The notes under the pieces: generated by a model
Database searches by the model: none
What the model was told of the DNA's origin: nothing
The model's input: only the letters and a program-made list of their open reading frames with translations
Assembly: GCF_900129965.1 (NCBI RefSeq)
Contig: NZ_FQXM01000003.1
Location: forward strand, 271,127-335,126
DNA: 64,000 bases
From: Clostridium grantii DSM 8605
Lineage (GTDB): Bacteria > Bacillota > Clostridia > Clostridiales > Clostridiaceae
Direction: 5' to 3'
Position numbers and translations under genes: made by a program
Part shown: piece by piece, positions 46,545-54,697 of the stretch
How the letters are laid out: each line of letters opens with the position of its first letter
Numbering within the stretch: position 1 is the stretch's first letter

Positions 46545-47288
46545 CTAATTTTTCCATTGTTCATTTACGTCTTTCAAATCCTTTTGTGTGTCAATAGCCT
46601 TCCAATATCCATTATGAACATAAACAGATAATTGTTGTTCTTTTACTAAATTCCTTAATGGTTCTTCTTCAAAAATACAAGTATCATCACTTAGATAATG
46701 AAATATTTTCTTATTTAAAACAAAAAAACCTCCGTTAATCAAACCATCTAAAGTTGATTTTTCTCCAAAAGATTTTGCCATTCCATTTTCTATCTGTAAA
46801 ATTCCAAACTGACTTTTTCTATCAACTGCTGTTAAAGTTGCTATAGTATTTTTTTTCATATGAAAATCTAATACCTTAGCTATATTTACATCTGATAACC
46901 CATCAGCATAAGTCATCATAAAAGTATCACCTTCAATATAAGGTTCAATTTTTTTAATCCTTCCACCAGTCATTGTATTTATTCCAGTATCTATAAAAGT
47001 AATTTTAAATTTACTAATGTCAATTTCATCCAAGTACTCTATTTCGTTTTTATCGAAACTTTTAGTTAAATTTGAGTTTTTCCATTTATAATCCATAAAA
47101 TATTCTTTAATTTTTTCGCCACCATATCCTAATGGCAAAATAAATTCATTAAATCCGTATTCACTGTATATCTTCATAACATGCCATATTAAAGGTTTTC
47201 CATTAACTATTGCCATAGGTTTTGGTAAATCCTCATATCCTGACCTCATTCTAAGCCCTTTTCCTCCACATAAAATAACTACTTTCAA
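46545..47288 (-). CDS. rfbF: glucose-1-phosphate cytidylyltransferase
   Basis: Makes CDP-glucose from CTP and glucose-1-phosphate. 247 residues from the preferred TTG 47288 (KVVILCGGKGLRMRSGYEDLP, quoted in part); an ATG at 47303 lacks a ribosome site. KPMAIVNGKPLIWHVM, FILPLGYGGEKIKEYF, TYADGLSDVN and NGGFFVLNKKIF are typical. First gene of the CDP-sugar operon. Confidence 0.93.
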   Translation of the reverse strand: MKVVILCGGKGLRMRSGYEDLPKPMAIVNGKPLIWHVMKIYSEYGFNEFILPLGYGGEKIKEYFMDYKWKNSNLTKSFDKNEIEYLDEIDISKFKITFIDTGINTMTGGRIKKIEPYIEGDTFMMTYADGLSDVNIAKVLDFHMKKNTIATLTAVDRKSQFGILQIENGMAKSFGEKSTLDGLINGGFFVLNKKIFHYLSDDTCIFEEEPLRNLVKEQQLSVYVHNGYWKAIDTQKDLKDVNEQWKN

Positions 47289-47386
47289 AATTATCACACC
47301 CATTTTTTTATAGTATAGTTTATAGATTTTTAATACCTACTGTTATAATATGTATTTTGTTGTAAGGTCGTACCTTATTAATCAAT

Positions 47387-47424
47387 AAAAAAGGTATGTC
47401 ATCAATAGATGACATACCTTTTTT
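47387..47424. terminator. bidirectional terminator
   Basis: AAAAAAGGTATGTCATC-AATA-GATGACATACCTTTTTT, a perfect 17-bp stem. It separates the M18 gene (minus) from the start of the CDP-sugar operon. Confidence 0.9.
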
Positions 47425-47433
47425 ATTTTTGAA

Positions 47434-48741
47434 TTATAAACTATAAAATTCTTTCAATAAATTATACATATAATAATGATCTTTAACTCCAACCATTTCT
47501 CTTATAGAGTGCATGGCTAACATTGGTATTCCTATATCAACTGCATTTAAGTTTAAATGTGTTGAGCTTATTGGTCCAATTGTTGAGCCCCCTCTTTCAT
47601 CTGATCTATTCACAAATTTTTGCATAGGAATTTCAGCTTTCTCACAAATCTGTATTAATATTGATGATGAATAACTATCTGAAGTATATTTTTGATTTGC
47701 GCTTACTTTTAAAGCTGGTCCTTTGTTTATAATAGGCCTACTGGTTGGATCACTTTTATCCACATTATTAGGATGAACCGCATGAGCTCCATCCGCTGAT
47801 ATCATAAAAGAATTTGCTAAAGCTCTAAAAAATTCTGCTCTATTTCCACCTAATGAATATACAATTCTTTCAAGAGTATTTGATAATAAATTTGAGTCTG
47901 CACCTTGCTTTGTAGCACTTCCTATTTCTTCATTATCAAAAAGTGCTAATACATTAACACCTTCATTAACTCCCGATTCTAGTAAAGCTTTCAAACCTGC
48001 ATGAACTGCCTCCAAATCATCTAGTCTTGATGAAGAAATAAATTCATTTTGCAATCCTATTATACTTCCTTTTTCATATTCATATAAGAATATATCAAAA
48101 TCTAAAATTTCTTTATAATCTACCTTTAATTCGTGTGCTATAAGTCTTAAAAGAACATTTTCTTTTTCTAGTTCTTCATTCACCATTGTTAATAAAGGCA
48201 AAGTATCGTTTTGAGGATTAATTTCTATTCCTTTATTAACTTCTCTATTCATATGAATAGCTAAATTAGGTATTACCATAAGAGGTCTTTTTATATTTAT
48301 AAAACTTATCTTTGGCTCCATAATATTTTCACCTTTTAAGATAACTCTTCCTGCTAAAGATAATGTTCTATCAAACCAAGTGTTAAGAATAGGCCCACCA
48401 TATACTTCTGTGTTTAATTTCAAATAGCTATTTTCCTTAATGATTTCTGCATTTGGCTTTATTCTAAAACAAGGAGTATCTGTATGCGCACCTACTATTT
48501 TAAATCCTTTTTTTCTGATTTTGCCATTTCCTATTTCAAAAGCGATCATAGCTGAATTATTTTTTATAGTAAAGTATTTAGAATTTTCTTTTATTACCCA
48601 TTGTTCTTCCTCTTTTAATTCTTTAAAACCATTAGCCTCTAATAGTTTTTTTGCCTCACTTACTGCATGAAAAGCAGTAGGACTTTCTTCTATAAAATTT
48701 ATGAGGTCTTTTGCTAACTCTATTTCTTTATTTGTTTCCAT
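47434..48741 (-). CDS. M18 family aminopeptidase
   Basis: Cytosolic dinuclear zinc aminopeptidase. 435 residues. Metal ligands in VGAHTDTPCFRIKP, the SSRLDD region, ALFDNEEIGSAT and SADGAHAVHPN; the C-terminal MHSIREMVGVKDHYYMYNL supplies the last His. ATG 48741 follows AAGGGAG; the upstream in-frame start at 48759 overlaps it. It is transcribed after the MATE gene with a two-base gap to that stop region. Confidence 0.93.
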   Translation of the reverse strand: METNKEIELAKDLINFIEESPTAFHAVSEAKKLLEANGFKELKEEEQWVIKENSKYFTIKNNSAMIAFEIGNGKIRKKGFKIVGAHTDTPCFRIKPNAEIIKENSYLKLNTEVYGGPILNTWFDRTLSLAGRVILKGENIMEPKISFINIKRPLMVIPNLAIHMNREVNKGIEINPQNDTLPLLTMVNEELEKENVLLRLIAHELKVDYKEILDFDIFLYEYEKGSIIGLQNEFISSSRLDDLEAVHAGLKALLESGVNEGVNVLALFDNEEIGSATKQGADSNLLSNTLERIVYSLGGNRAEFFRALANSFMISADGAHAVHPNNVDKSDPTSRPIINKGPALKVSANQKYTSDSYSSSILIQICEKAEIPMQKFVNRSDERGGSTIGPISSTHLNLNAVDIGIPMLAMHSIREMVGVKDHYYMYNLLKEFYSL

Positions 48742-48760
48742 TATTGTATCTCCCTTCAAT

Positions 48761-50122
48761 TTAACTATGATTAACTAAATTTTTTACCCATTTCTTTGAT
48801 AAAACCCTTGGAATACCAACTGCTAATTTTATTACTTCCTCTATATTTGCAAGAAAAACAATTATATATATAGGTAAATGCCAATATGTAGTTCCAAGCC
48901 ATACCAATGGCACTCCAATAAGCCATACTGAGCCCATTTCTATTACCATTGCATATTTTGTATCTCCACCACTTCGCAATATTCCTACAATTATAATCAT
49001 ATTGCAAGTTTTTACAATTAAAAACAATGAAATGATTTTTAATATTAATATAGTATTATTTGCCACCCCATCACTTACGTTGAAAAATGACACTATCACT
49101 GGTGCTGATACAAACAAAACAAAAGTTAATATAACTGAGAAAACAATTCCAACTTGGAAAAATTTCTTAGAATATTTAATGGCTTTTTCGTAATTATTAG
49201 CTCCAATTTCATTTCCTAACATAACTGCACAGGAATTACCTAAACCAATAGATAAGATAAAAAATAATCCCACTATAGTATCCCCAATTTGTATAGATGC
49301 TATAGCCTCAGTACTCATTCTTGCATAAAAAACTGCATAAGTAGTCATTCCTAAAGACCAAAAAAACTCATTTAATATTACTGGAAGTGCTGTTTTAAAT
49401 ATTTTCACCACAAAATTTCTAGAAAAATCCATAAGTTCTGATAACTTTGCAGCAATAGCTATGTTACTATTGTACACTATAAATAGAATTAATATAAATT
49501 CTATTATTCTAGCGATTAATGTAGCATAAGCTGCACCTTTAACCCCCAATGGCATAGCTCCAAACTTTCCAAATATAAGCATATAGTTGAATAAAGTATT
49601 TATTCCAAGTGATATAGCACTTACAGCCATAGGTATTTTCCCTTGTCCAATTGTTCTAGCCGAAAAACCATAAGCAAAACTAACAGCTGTGAAAACATAA
49701 CTTATTCCTACTATTGAAATATACTGAGCACCTAGCTCAATAACTTTTACATCCTTTGAAAAAATCTTTAAAATCCCTTTTGGGAAAATTATTATTGCCA
49801 AAGTAAAAACAAAAGCAATTAAAATACCCGAAACCAAACTAACCCCTAAAACTCTTCTTACATTCTTAATATCATTTTTTCCCCAGTATTGAGCTGTAAA
49901 TATAGATGCTCCACTGTATACTCCAAATAAAATTACTATAAATAGAAAGAAAATCTTGTTTCCTAAACCAACTGCTGCAATGCTTTCATCCCCTAGTTTA
50001 CCAATCATAACAGTATCCACCATATTCAATGATGAAGAAATAAAATTTTGAATAACTATCGGTACTGCTATTAATAGTAATTTCCCATAAAAATTCTCAT
50101 GTTTTTCGCCTTTGAATTTCAT
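48761..50122 (-). CDS. MATE family efflux transporter
   Basis: 453 residues, about 12 membrane helices in two halves. VPIVIQNFISSSLNMVDTVMIG, GLGNKIFFLFIVILFG, YSGASIFTAQYWGKND and second-half GLGNSCAVMLGNEIGANNYEKA match MATE Na+ or H+/drug antiporters. ATG 50122 follows GGAGGG. Substrate unknown. Close spacing suggests co-transcription with the M18 gene. Confidence 0.92.
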   Translation of the reverse strand: MKFKGEKHENFYGKLLLIAVPIVIQNFISSSLNMVDTVMIGKLGDESIAAVGLGNKIFFLFIVILFGVYSGASIFTAQYWGKNDIKNVRRVLGVSLVSGILIAFVFTLAIIIFPKGILKIFSKDVKVIELGAQYISIVGISYVFTAVSFAYGFSARTIGQGKIPMAVSAISLGINTLFNYMLIFGKFGAMPLGVKGAAYATLIARIIEFILILFIVYNSNIAIAAKLSELMDFSRNFVVKIFKTALPVILNEFFWSLGMTTYAVFYARMSTEAIASIQIGDTIVGLFFILSIGLGNSCAVMLGNEIGANNYEKAIKYSKKFFQVGIVFSVILTFVLFVSAPVIVSFFNVSDGVANNTILILKIISLFLIVKTCNMIIIVGILRSGGDTKYAMVIEMGSVWLIGVPLVWLGTTYWHLPIYIIVFLANIEEVIKLAVGIPRVLSKKWVKNLVNHS

Positions 50123-50145
50123 TTTTCCCTCCAGGTGTCTTTAAA

Positions 50146-50577
50146 CTATTTGTTTTCATTATTAACTTTAACATCTTTTTTTCTAATTAAATATTTGTAT
50201 CCTTTTATAGTTAAATATTTTCCCATTCGAATAGCTAAATACACTGCAAAAATATAAATAAAACCCCATACCCCTGCCACAACATCTTCAAATTCCATAA
50301 CTCCGCCACCAGTTATCTTTTGAGCAATTTCTATTGCAAAAACTAAAACCAGTAATACTGTTGCTGTGTAAATAAAGGATATTACTTCTACACTTAATTT
50401 AACTATTTTTTTAAAAGCTGCGTTTACAATTAAATATAATACCATTCCAATAATTCCTATAATAATGAAATGTAGCTCTTTATCATTAAAACTAAACCCT
50501 AATTGTTTAAAAATTCTTATCAAAATATCATGGATTTCATTTAATATACTGCTCATTAATTTAAGCATCTCTATCAT
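50146..50577 (-). CDS. small membrane protein, uncharacterised
   Basis: 143 residues with an amphipathic start and three membrane helices (FIIIGIIGMVLYLIVNA, FIYTATVLLVLVFAIEI, GVWGFIYIFAVYLAI). The C-terminal tail is basic (KYLIRKKDVK). ATG 50577 follows AAGGGGG; an earlier start at 50634 is disfavoured. No family recognised. It lies 24 bp upstream of the MATE gene. Confidence 0.7.
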   Translation of the reverse strand: MIEMLKLMSSILNEIHDILIRIFKQLGFSFNDKELHFIIIGIIGMVLYLIVNAAFKKIVKLSVEVISFIYTATVLLVLVFAIEIAQKITGGGVMEFEDVVAGVWGFIYIFAVYLAIRMGKYLTIKGYKYLIRKKDVKVNNENK

Positions 50578-50681
50578 ATTTAAAACCCCCTTATAGTTAT
50601 CTATTTTATCATAAAGATTAGTTCTTTGTATCATTAAATATAACTACTGAAATTTATAAATTATTTTATTATAAAATCATA

Positions 50682-51377
50682 CTAATATTTTCTTCCACTC
50701 ATAGATAGTATTATTTGTGAAGGAAGATAAAATAACCAAATCAAATCAAAGGAATAATTTTTTATATTATTTGATATTTCACTAAACAATCCAAAATTTG
50801 ATAAATTACTTACTCCAACGTTTATGTCACATAATAAAAACAAAAACATACCATAAAAAACCAATTTTCTATTTATATAATTTTCTTTATAATAAGCTGG
50901 TGCTAAATATGCAATAATTGTTCCACCAATTATTAAAATTGAATATATACTTGTGATAATCAACATATTTTCGTTCTTGAAAAATCCCAAGAAATTTAAA
51001 ATAGATATACTAATTATTACTACTAATAAAGACTTTAATATATAATCACCTTTACTTTTATTTTTTGTACCATTATGCCTGTAAATATATATAATTTGTA
51101 TAATAGAGAATATACATACTCCATAGAAAAAATAATTAGTGAATAAAAGTAAATAATCTGTAATAATTGTAAGAAATTTTGCTACTCTCAATAAAAGAAT
51201 ATCTTTTTTACTTATATATTCTTTATAATTAAAAGTCATAAAAAAACATAATATTATACTTATAAATTTAAAGTTATTTGTATTAAAAATATTCCAAAAA
51301 TCACCTAATAAAAATATTATATAGATTACCATTAATATTCCAACATATATTTTTTGTTTAACATTTAAAAAACACAC
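50682..51377 (-). CDS. polytopic membrane protein, possibly YhhN-like
   Basis: 231 residues with about eight hydrophobic helices. A conserved-looking LFLLCDINVGVSN near the end and LFYLPSQIILSMSGRKY at the C-terminus faintly recall YhhN/lysoplasmalogenase proteins. Start GTG 51377 after GCGAGAG. The family call is weak. Confidence 0.6.
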   Translation of the reverse strand: MCFLNVKQKIYVGILMVIYIIFLLGDFWNIFNTNNFKFISIILCFFMTFNYKEYISKKDILLLRVAKFLTIITDYLLLFTNYFFYGVCIFSIIQIIYIYRHNGTKNKSKGDYILKSLLVVIISISILNFLGFFKNENMLIITSIYSILIIGGTIIAYLAPAYYKENYINRKLVFYGMFLFLLCDINVGVSNLSNFGLFSEISNNIKNYSFDLIWLFYLPSQIILSMSGRKY

Positions 51378-51394
51378 TTACTCTCGCCTCTTTT

Positions 51395-52315
51395 TTAACT
51401 TTTTTTATAGTTAATTGCCATTATACCTAATGAAACAAGAATCAAAGCAATAAAAGTATTTATTGTAAAAACTTCTCCTTCTAAAAACATAATAGACAAA
51501 ATAGATCCTGAAACTGGTATAACAAATTTATATATACTTATCTCTCCCGCTTTATTGTATTTTAAAAGGGAGTACCATAAAGAAAAAGCAGTAGCTGATA
51601 AAATAGCAGCATAAATTAATAAAATCCATCCTTTTAAAGTAAAAGTTATAGCCTCTGGCGACAATTGAGGAAGTCCAAATATTAAAAGTATAGTTGCCCC
51701 TAATAGCATTTGCCAAGCTGTTATTACAAAAGGATTAATTGTTTTTGATAACTCTTTAGCCATTATTGTTCCTACAGATCCTAATGTAGTAGAAATAATG
51801 ATAAATCCTTCTCCATAAAAATTAAAGTCCACATTAAAACCATTTCCTAAATTTATAATTACTATACCTATAAAGCCCAATATTAATCCTATAGATTTTT
51901 CTTTATTGATTCTATCATCTTTGTAATAAAAATGTGCAATTATAACAACTATAAAAGATCCCACTGATGTTAATATAGAAGATTTAGAACCCGTTGTATT
52001 AGAAACTCCAGTATAAAAGAAAAAATATTGAAAAGTAGTTTGAATAAGTCCTAAAATTAAAAGTTTAATAATATCACTTTTACTTATTTTTATAGATTTC
52101 TTTAATACAAATATTAAAAATAAAAAAATCATTATTGCAGCAATAAAAAATCTCATTCCTGCTAAAACTATTTTTCCAATCATATCTGCACTATTCATAC
52201 TCAATTCGATATAACTTACTTTTAAAGTAGGAAAAGCGCTTCCCCATAAAATCGAACAAAAAATTGCTAAAATTATTACATTTGATTTTTTAGTTAAAAA
52301 CTTTTTACTATCCAT
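51395..52315 (-). CDS. EamA/DMT family transporter
   Basis: 306 residues, ten membrane helices in two EamA repeats: FCSILWGSAFPTLKVSYIEL, GMRFFIAAIMIF, and second half YAAILSATAFSLWYSLLKYN, IYKFVIPVSGSILSIMFLEGE. Metabolite exporter or importer of unknown substrate. ATG 52315. Confidence 0.9.
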   Translation of the reverse strand: MDSKKFLTKKSNVIILAIFCSILWGSAFPTLKVSYIELSMNSADMIGKIVLAGMRFFIAAIMIFLFLIFVLKKSIKISKSDIIKLLILGLIQTTFQYFFFYTGVSNTTGSKSSILTSVGSFIVVIIAHFYYKDDRINKEKSIGLILGFIGIVIINLGNGFNVDFNFYGEGFIIISTTLGSVGTIMAKELSKTINPFVITAWQMLLGATILLIFGLPQLSPEAITFTLKGWILLIYAAILSATAFSLWYSLLKYNKAGEISIYKFVIPVSGSILSIMFLEGEVFTINTFIALILVSLGIMAINYKKS

Positions 52316-52413
52316 TTAAAATCCTCATTTTCTATGCTATTTTACTTCTTTCAAAATTATACCACATAAATATATTATTAACACCATAAGGTTAGAAGGC
52401 GAAGTAAGTATTT

Positions 52414-52576
52414 GTAGGGGCGGGTTTCCATGCCCGCCTGCTGTTTCCTAATAAAATTACAATTACAGTAAAATCGTAATGAAAATATTATACTACTTTC
52501 TGTATTTTGTATTTTTTATCAATATTATATATGTAATTTATAGGCATAGCGGGGCGGCGTGGAAACCGCCCCCTAC
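52414..52576. repeat. REP doublet (REPIN-like), copies 2 and 3
   Basis: GTAGGGGCGGGTTTCCATGC (52414) and, inverted, GGGGCGGCGTGGAAACCGCC (52551) flank a 112-bp AT-rich spacer. Both relate to the palindrome at 6565. The pair in opposite orientation fits a REPIN-type mobile hairpin. No RAYT transposase is in the window. Confidence 0.7.
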
Positions 52577-52607
52577 CAGTTAGTTCGCAATTTTTCTCAA
52601 TTCTGTA

Positions 52608-52636
52608 TTGACAACCATACCCCCTATAGGTATAAT
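52608..52636 (+). promoter_or_regulatory. promoter with CsoR/CstR-like operator
   Basis: TTGACA (52608), a 17-bp spacer, TATAAT (52631), a consensus promoter. ATACCCCCTATAGGTAT covers the spacer and -10 and resembles operators of CsoR/CstR repressors sensing Cu(I) or persulfide. The cognate regulator gene is not in the window. Confidence 0.7.
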
Positions 52637-52670
52637 GATAAAGAATTAATTATACACCTAGGAGGTATTT

Positions 52671-53141
52671 ATGAAAAAAAGAAAATCACATCAAAGTTGG
52701 TCATGGATTTTTATGGTTTTATTTATTTTACTTTCAATATTGGATATTAGATTTGGAATATTAGGATTCATATGCATGACTATGCCAATGTATCATGCTA
52801 TAAAAGGAAGAGGAAAAATTCATTGCTCTCATTATTGTCCTAGAGGCTCTATACTACAAAAATTCTTAAAAGAAATTAGCTTTAATAATACTTTACCCAC
52901 TCCCTTTAGAAAACATGGTAAAAAGGTATTAATAACTATAATGATCATATTATTTAGTTTTTCAATGTACCATGCTGGCCCTAATATATACAGAATTGGT
53001 TTTGCTTTATTTAGATTTATGACTGCTTCTTTCGCTTTAGGAATTATAATGGGTGTAATATTTAAACCAAGAAGTTGGTGTCAGGTTTGCCCCATGGGTT
53101 ATGCAGCAGAATTGATTACAAAAGCAAAAAAAGCGGCATAG
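52671..53141 (+). CDS. small 4Fe-4S-type membrane protein (NapH/NosR-like fragment family)
   Basis: 156 residues with about four membrane helices and two cysteine motifs on the same side: IHCSHYCPRGS near residue 48 and SWCQVCPMGYA near residue 140. These resemble membrane ferredoxin-like domains in NapH, NosR and CcoG. AGGAGG precedes the ATG. The CsoR/CstR-like promoter suggests a function in copper or sulfur/persulfide stress. Complete start and stop indicate a short family member and not a decayed gene. Confidence 0.75.
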   Translation: MKKRKSHQSWSWIFMVLFILLSILDIRFGILGFICMTMPMYHAIKGRGKIHCSHYCPRGSILQKFLKEISFNNTLPTPFRKHGKKVLITIMIILFSFSMYHAGPNIYRIGFALFRFMTASFALGIIMGVIFKPRSWCQVCPMGYAAELITKAKKAA

Positions 53142-53154
53142 TACCGCTTTTTTT
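53126..53154 (+). terminator. terminator overlapping the stop codon
   Basis: AAAAAAAGCGG-CATAGTA-CCGCTTTTTTT; the loop holds the TAG stop. Likely bidirectional. Confidence 0.85.
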
Positions 53155-53180
53155 CATATATTTTAAAATATTCTTTTATT

Positions 53181-53771
53181 TTATTCACTAATCTTTAATA
53201 GTTCAACCAATCTTTCATTCTTAAATATAACATACTTAAATAATGGATAACCAATACCTGTTACAACTATTAATTCTCCTAAAGCTATAGTTGCTGAGGT
53301 TGCCCAAAATGGAGCATGGTATAAAAAGAAAATTTCTGCTCCTATAAACACACAATTTATTGTAGGCCATAAAGATGCCACAAATAAATTTTTAGATTTA
53401 TTAATCAAGTAAACACTTAACAAAGTTGCAGAACTTCCAACTATTACATCTACAACTCCATAGGGACTTGCGATATTAGCTACAATGCATCCTAAAAATA
53501 ATCCTGGGACATAAGTATCATCTATAAATGCTAATAAAACAAGTATTTCTGAAAGTCTCAATTGAATTGGTCCATAGCTCATAGGTGCAATAGCCCAAGT
53601 CATTACAGCATATAGTGCTGCCACCATTCCTATATAAGCTATTTTTCTTGTCTTTATTCTAGGATTTTTGCTGTCTGTCTTTTTACCTACCCATATTAAT
53701 GAAATTCCAAAAACTATTATTGCTAAAATTATGCACACTATAGCCGTTACTGCATCTATATTACTAAACAT
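53181..53771 (-). CDS. queT: queuosine-precursor transporter, QueT family
   Basis: 196-residue membrane protein with about five helices. TRKIAYIGMVAALYAVMTWA, PMSYGPIQLRLSEILVLLA and NIASPYGVVDVIVGSSATLL are QueT-family motifs. ATG 53771 lies after GGGAGGAG and overlaps the end of the radical-SAM gene by 8 bp, so the two are coupled. A preQ1-I riboswitch heads the operon, supporting uptake of queuine or preQ1-type bases. Confidence 0.88.
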   Translation of the reverse strand: MFSNIDAVTAIVCIILAIIVFGISLIWVGKKTDSKNPRIKTRKIAYIGMVAALYAVMTWAIAPMSYGPIQLRLSEILVLLAFIDDTYVPGLFLGCIVANIASPYGVVDVIVGSSATLLSVYLINKSKNLFVASLWPTINCVFIGAEIFFLYHAPFWATSATIALGELIVVTGIGYPLFKYVIFKNERLVELLKISE

Positions 53772-54471
53772 TTGCTTCTCCTCCCACACCGAAATCAGTG
53801 TTATTCCATAGAATTTCTATATTGTCATTGCTCTCAAGATAAGCATACTTTTCACAAAACCATTTAATTAGGTTTTCATCTCTTTTTAAAGATGTAGAAT
53901 TTTCAATATACATATTGATACAGCCTTTTTCAAAGTATTTCAATAAATATTCAATATCCTTATCTATACTTTCCTTTGTTTGTCCATATATTCCCACCAT
54001 TAAACAAATTGATTTAAAATATCTTGCTACGTCTTCCGGATTTTGAAATATTATACCTTTTTTCAGAATCTTATTTCTAAAATTATTATCAAAGGTTTCG
54101 ATTCCACATTTAAATATTATTGGTATACCAAAATATTCTTCCATTTCTTTTAATCTATTTCTATACATCCAATGACTTTCAAAATACAGCTTATCTATAG
54201 CTTTTTCTTTAATTACTTGCTTTATATCCCTTAACGTTTCTTTTGGCAATTCAAAGCAACTTCCTGAATTAATAACTTCCAAAACTTTGTACTTTCCAGT
54301 AACTTGGCTCAAAACTTTTTTATTTAAATCCACCATTTCTTTTTCCTTAGTAGAATTATCCTCTATATAATCACAAAAGCTACATCTCCCCCATTCACAG
54401 GGAAAAGCTTTAAGTAGTACTATTTCTCTACTATTTTTATTGTTTATAATGCTATATCTTTCTAATTCCAA
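53764..54471 (-). CDS. queL: radical SAM enzyme, probable queuine lyase
   Basis: 235 residues. The cluster motif reads FPCEWGRCSFCDYIEDNS (C-X4-C-X2-C, not the canonical CX3CX2C). A TIM-like barrel follows with VINSGSCFELP, KLYFESHWMYRNRL, KCGIETFDNNFRNKILKKG and ICLMVGIYGQTKESID. Queuine lyases that release preQ1 from queuine in Clostridia are small radical-SAM enzymes near QueT transporters. Here the same pairing sits behind a preQ1-I riboswitch. TTG 54471 follows AGGAGCGAG. The assignment rests on context and needs a sequence match to QueL. Confidence 0.72.
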   Translation of the reverse strand: MELERYSIINNKNSREIVLLKAFPCEWGRCSFCDYIEDNSTKEKEMVDLNKKVLSQVTGKYKVLEVINSGSCFELPKETLRDIKQVIKEKAIDKLYFESHWMYRNRLKEMEEYFGIPIIFKCGIETFDNNFRNKILKKGIIFQNPEDVARYFKSICLMVGIYGQTKESIDKDIEYLLKYFEKGCINMYIENSTSLKRDENLIKWFCEKYAYLESNDNIEILWNNTDFGVGGEANV

Positions 54472-54523
54472 ACTCTCGCTCCTTTCTTTTAAATAATCTT
54501 ATAAATATTTTTGGACGCAAAAA

Positions 54524-54619
54524 ATGCGGCTGCAACAAAAGCAGCCACATAAAAATTCATAATGTGATTAAGTTTTGATGCCTTAGTTTTGTTTTGGGAC
54601 AGGAGGCTTACGAACTGTC
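54524..54619 (-). promoter_or_regulatory. preQ1-I riboswitch with transcription terminator
   Basis: Aptamer 54619-54581: stem GACAG/CTGTC enclosing TTCGTAAGCCTC, then the A-rich tail CCAAAACAAAACTAAGG whose GG can pair back to the loop CC, the H-type pseudoknot of preQ1-I. Downstream, GTGGCTGC-TTTTGTT-GCAGCCGC with T6 forms a terminator at 54518-54550. PreQ1 binding would reduce transcription of the queL-queT operon. Confidence 0.85.
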
Positions 54620-54697
54620 TTATTTGATTTTATTAAAGTTTATTCATACAGCTATTATAAAATAACATAAAATCTATAATAATTCAATAAAAATATA

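Noticed and set aside
42189..47288. Lipopolysaccharide O-antigen cluster
   Set aside because: The rfb-type enzymes are clear, but the rest of the window is Firmicute in character and no O-antigen ligase, flippase or polymerase is present.
52559..52750. 63-codon plus-strand frame
   Set aside because: It runs over a REP copy and the promoter and overlaps the real gene at 52671 in another frame.
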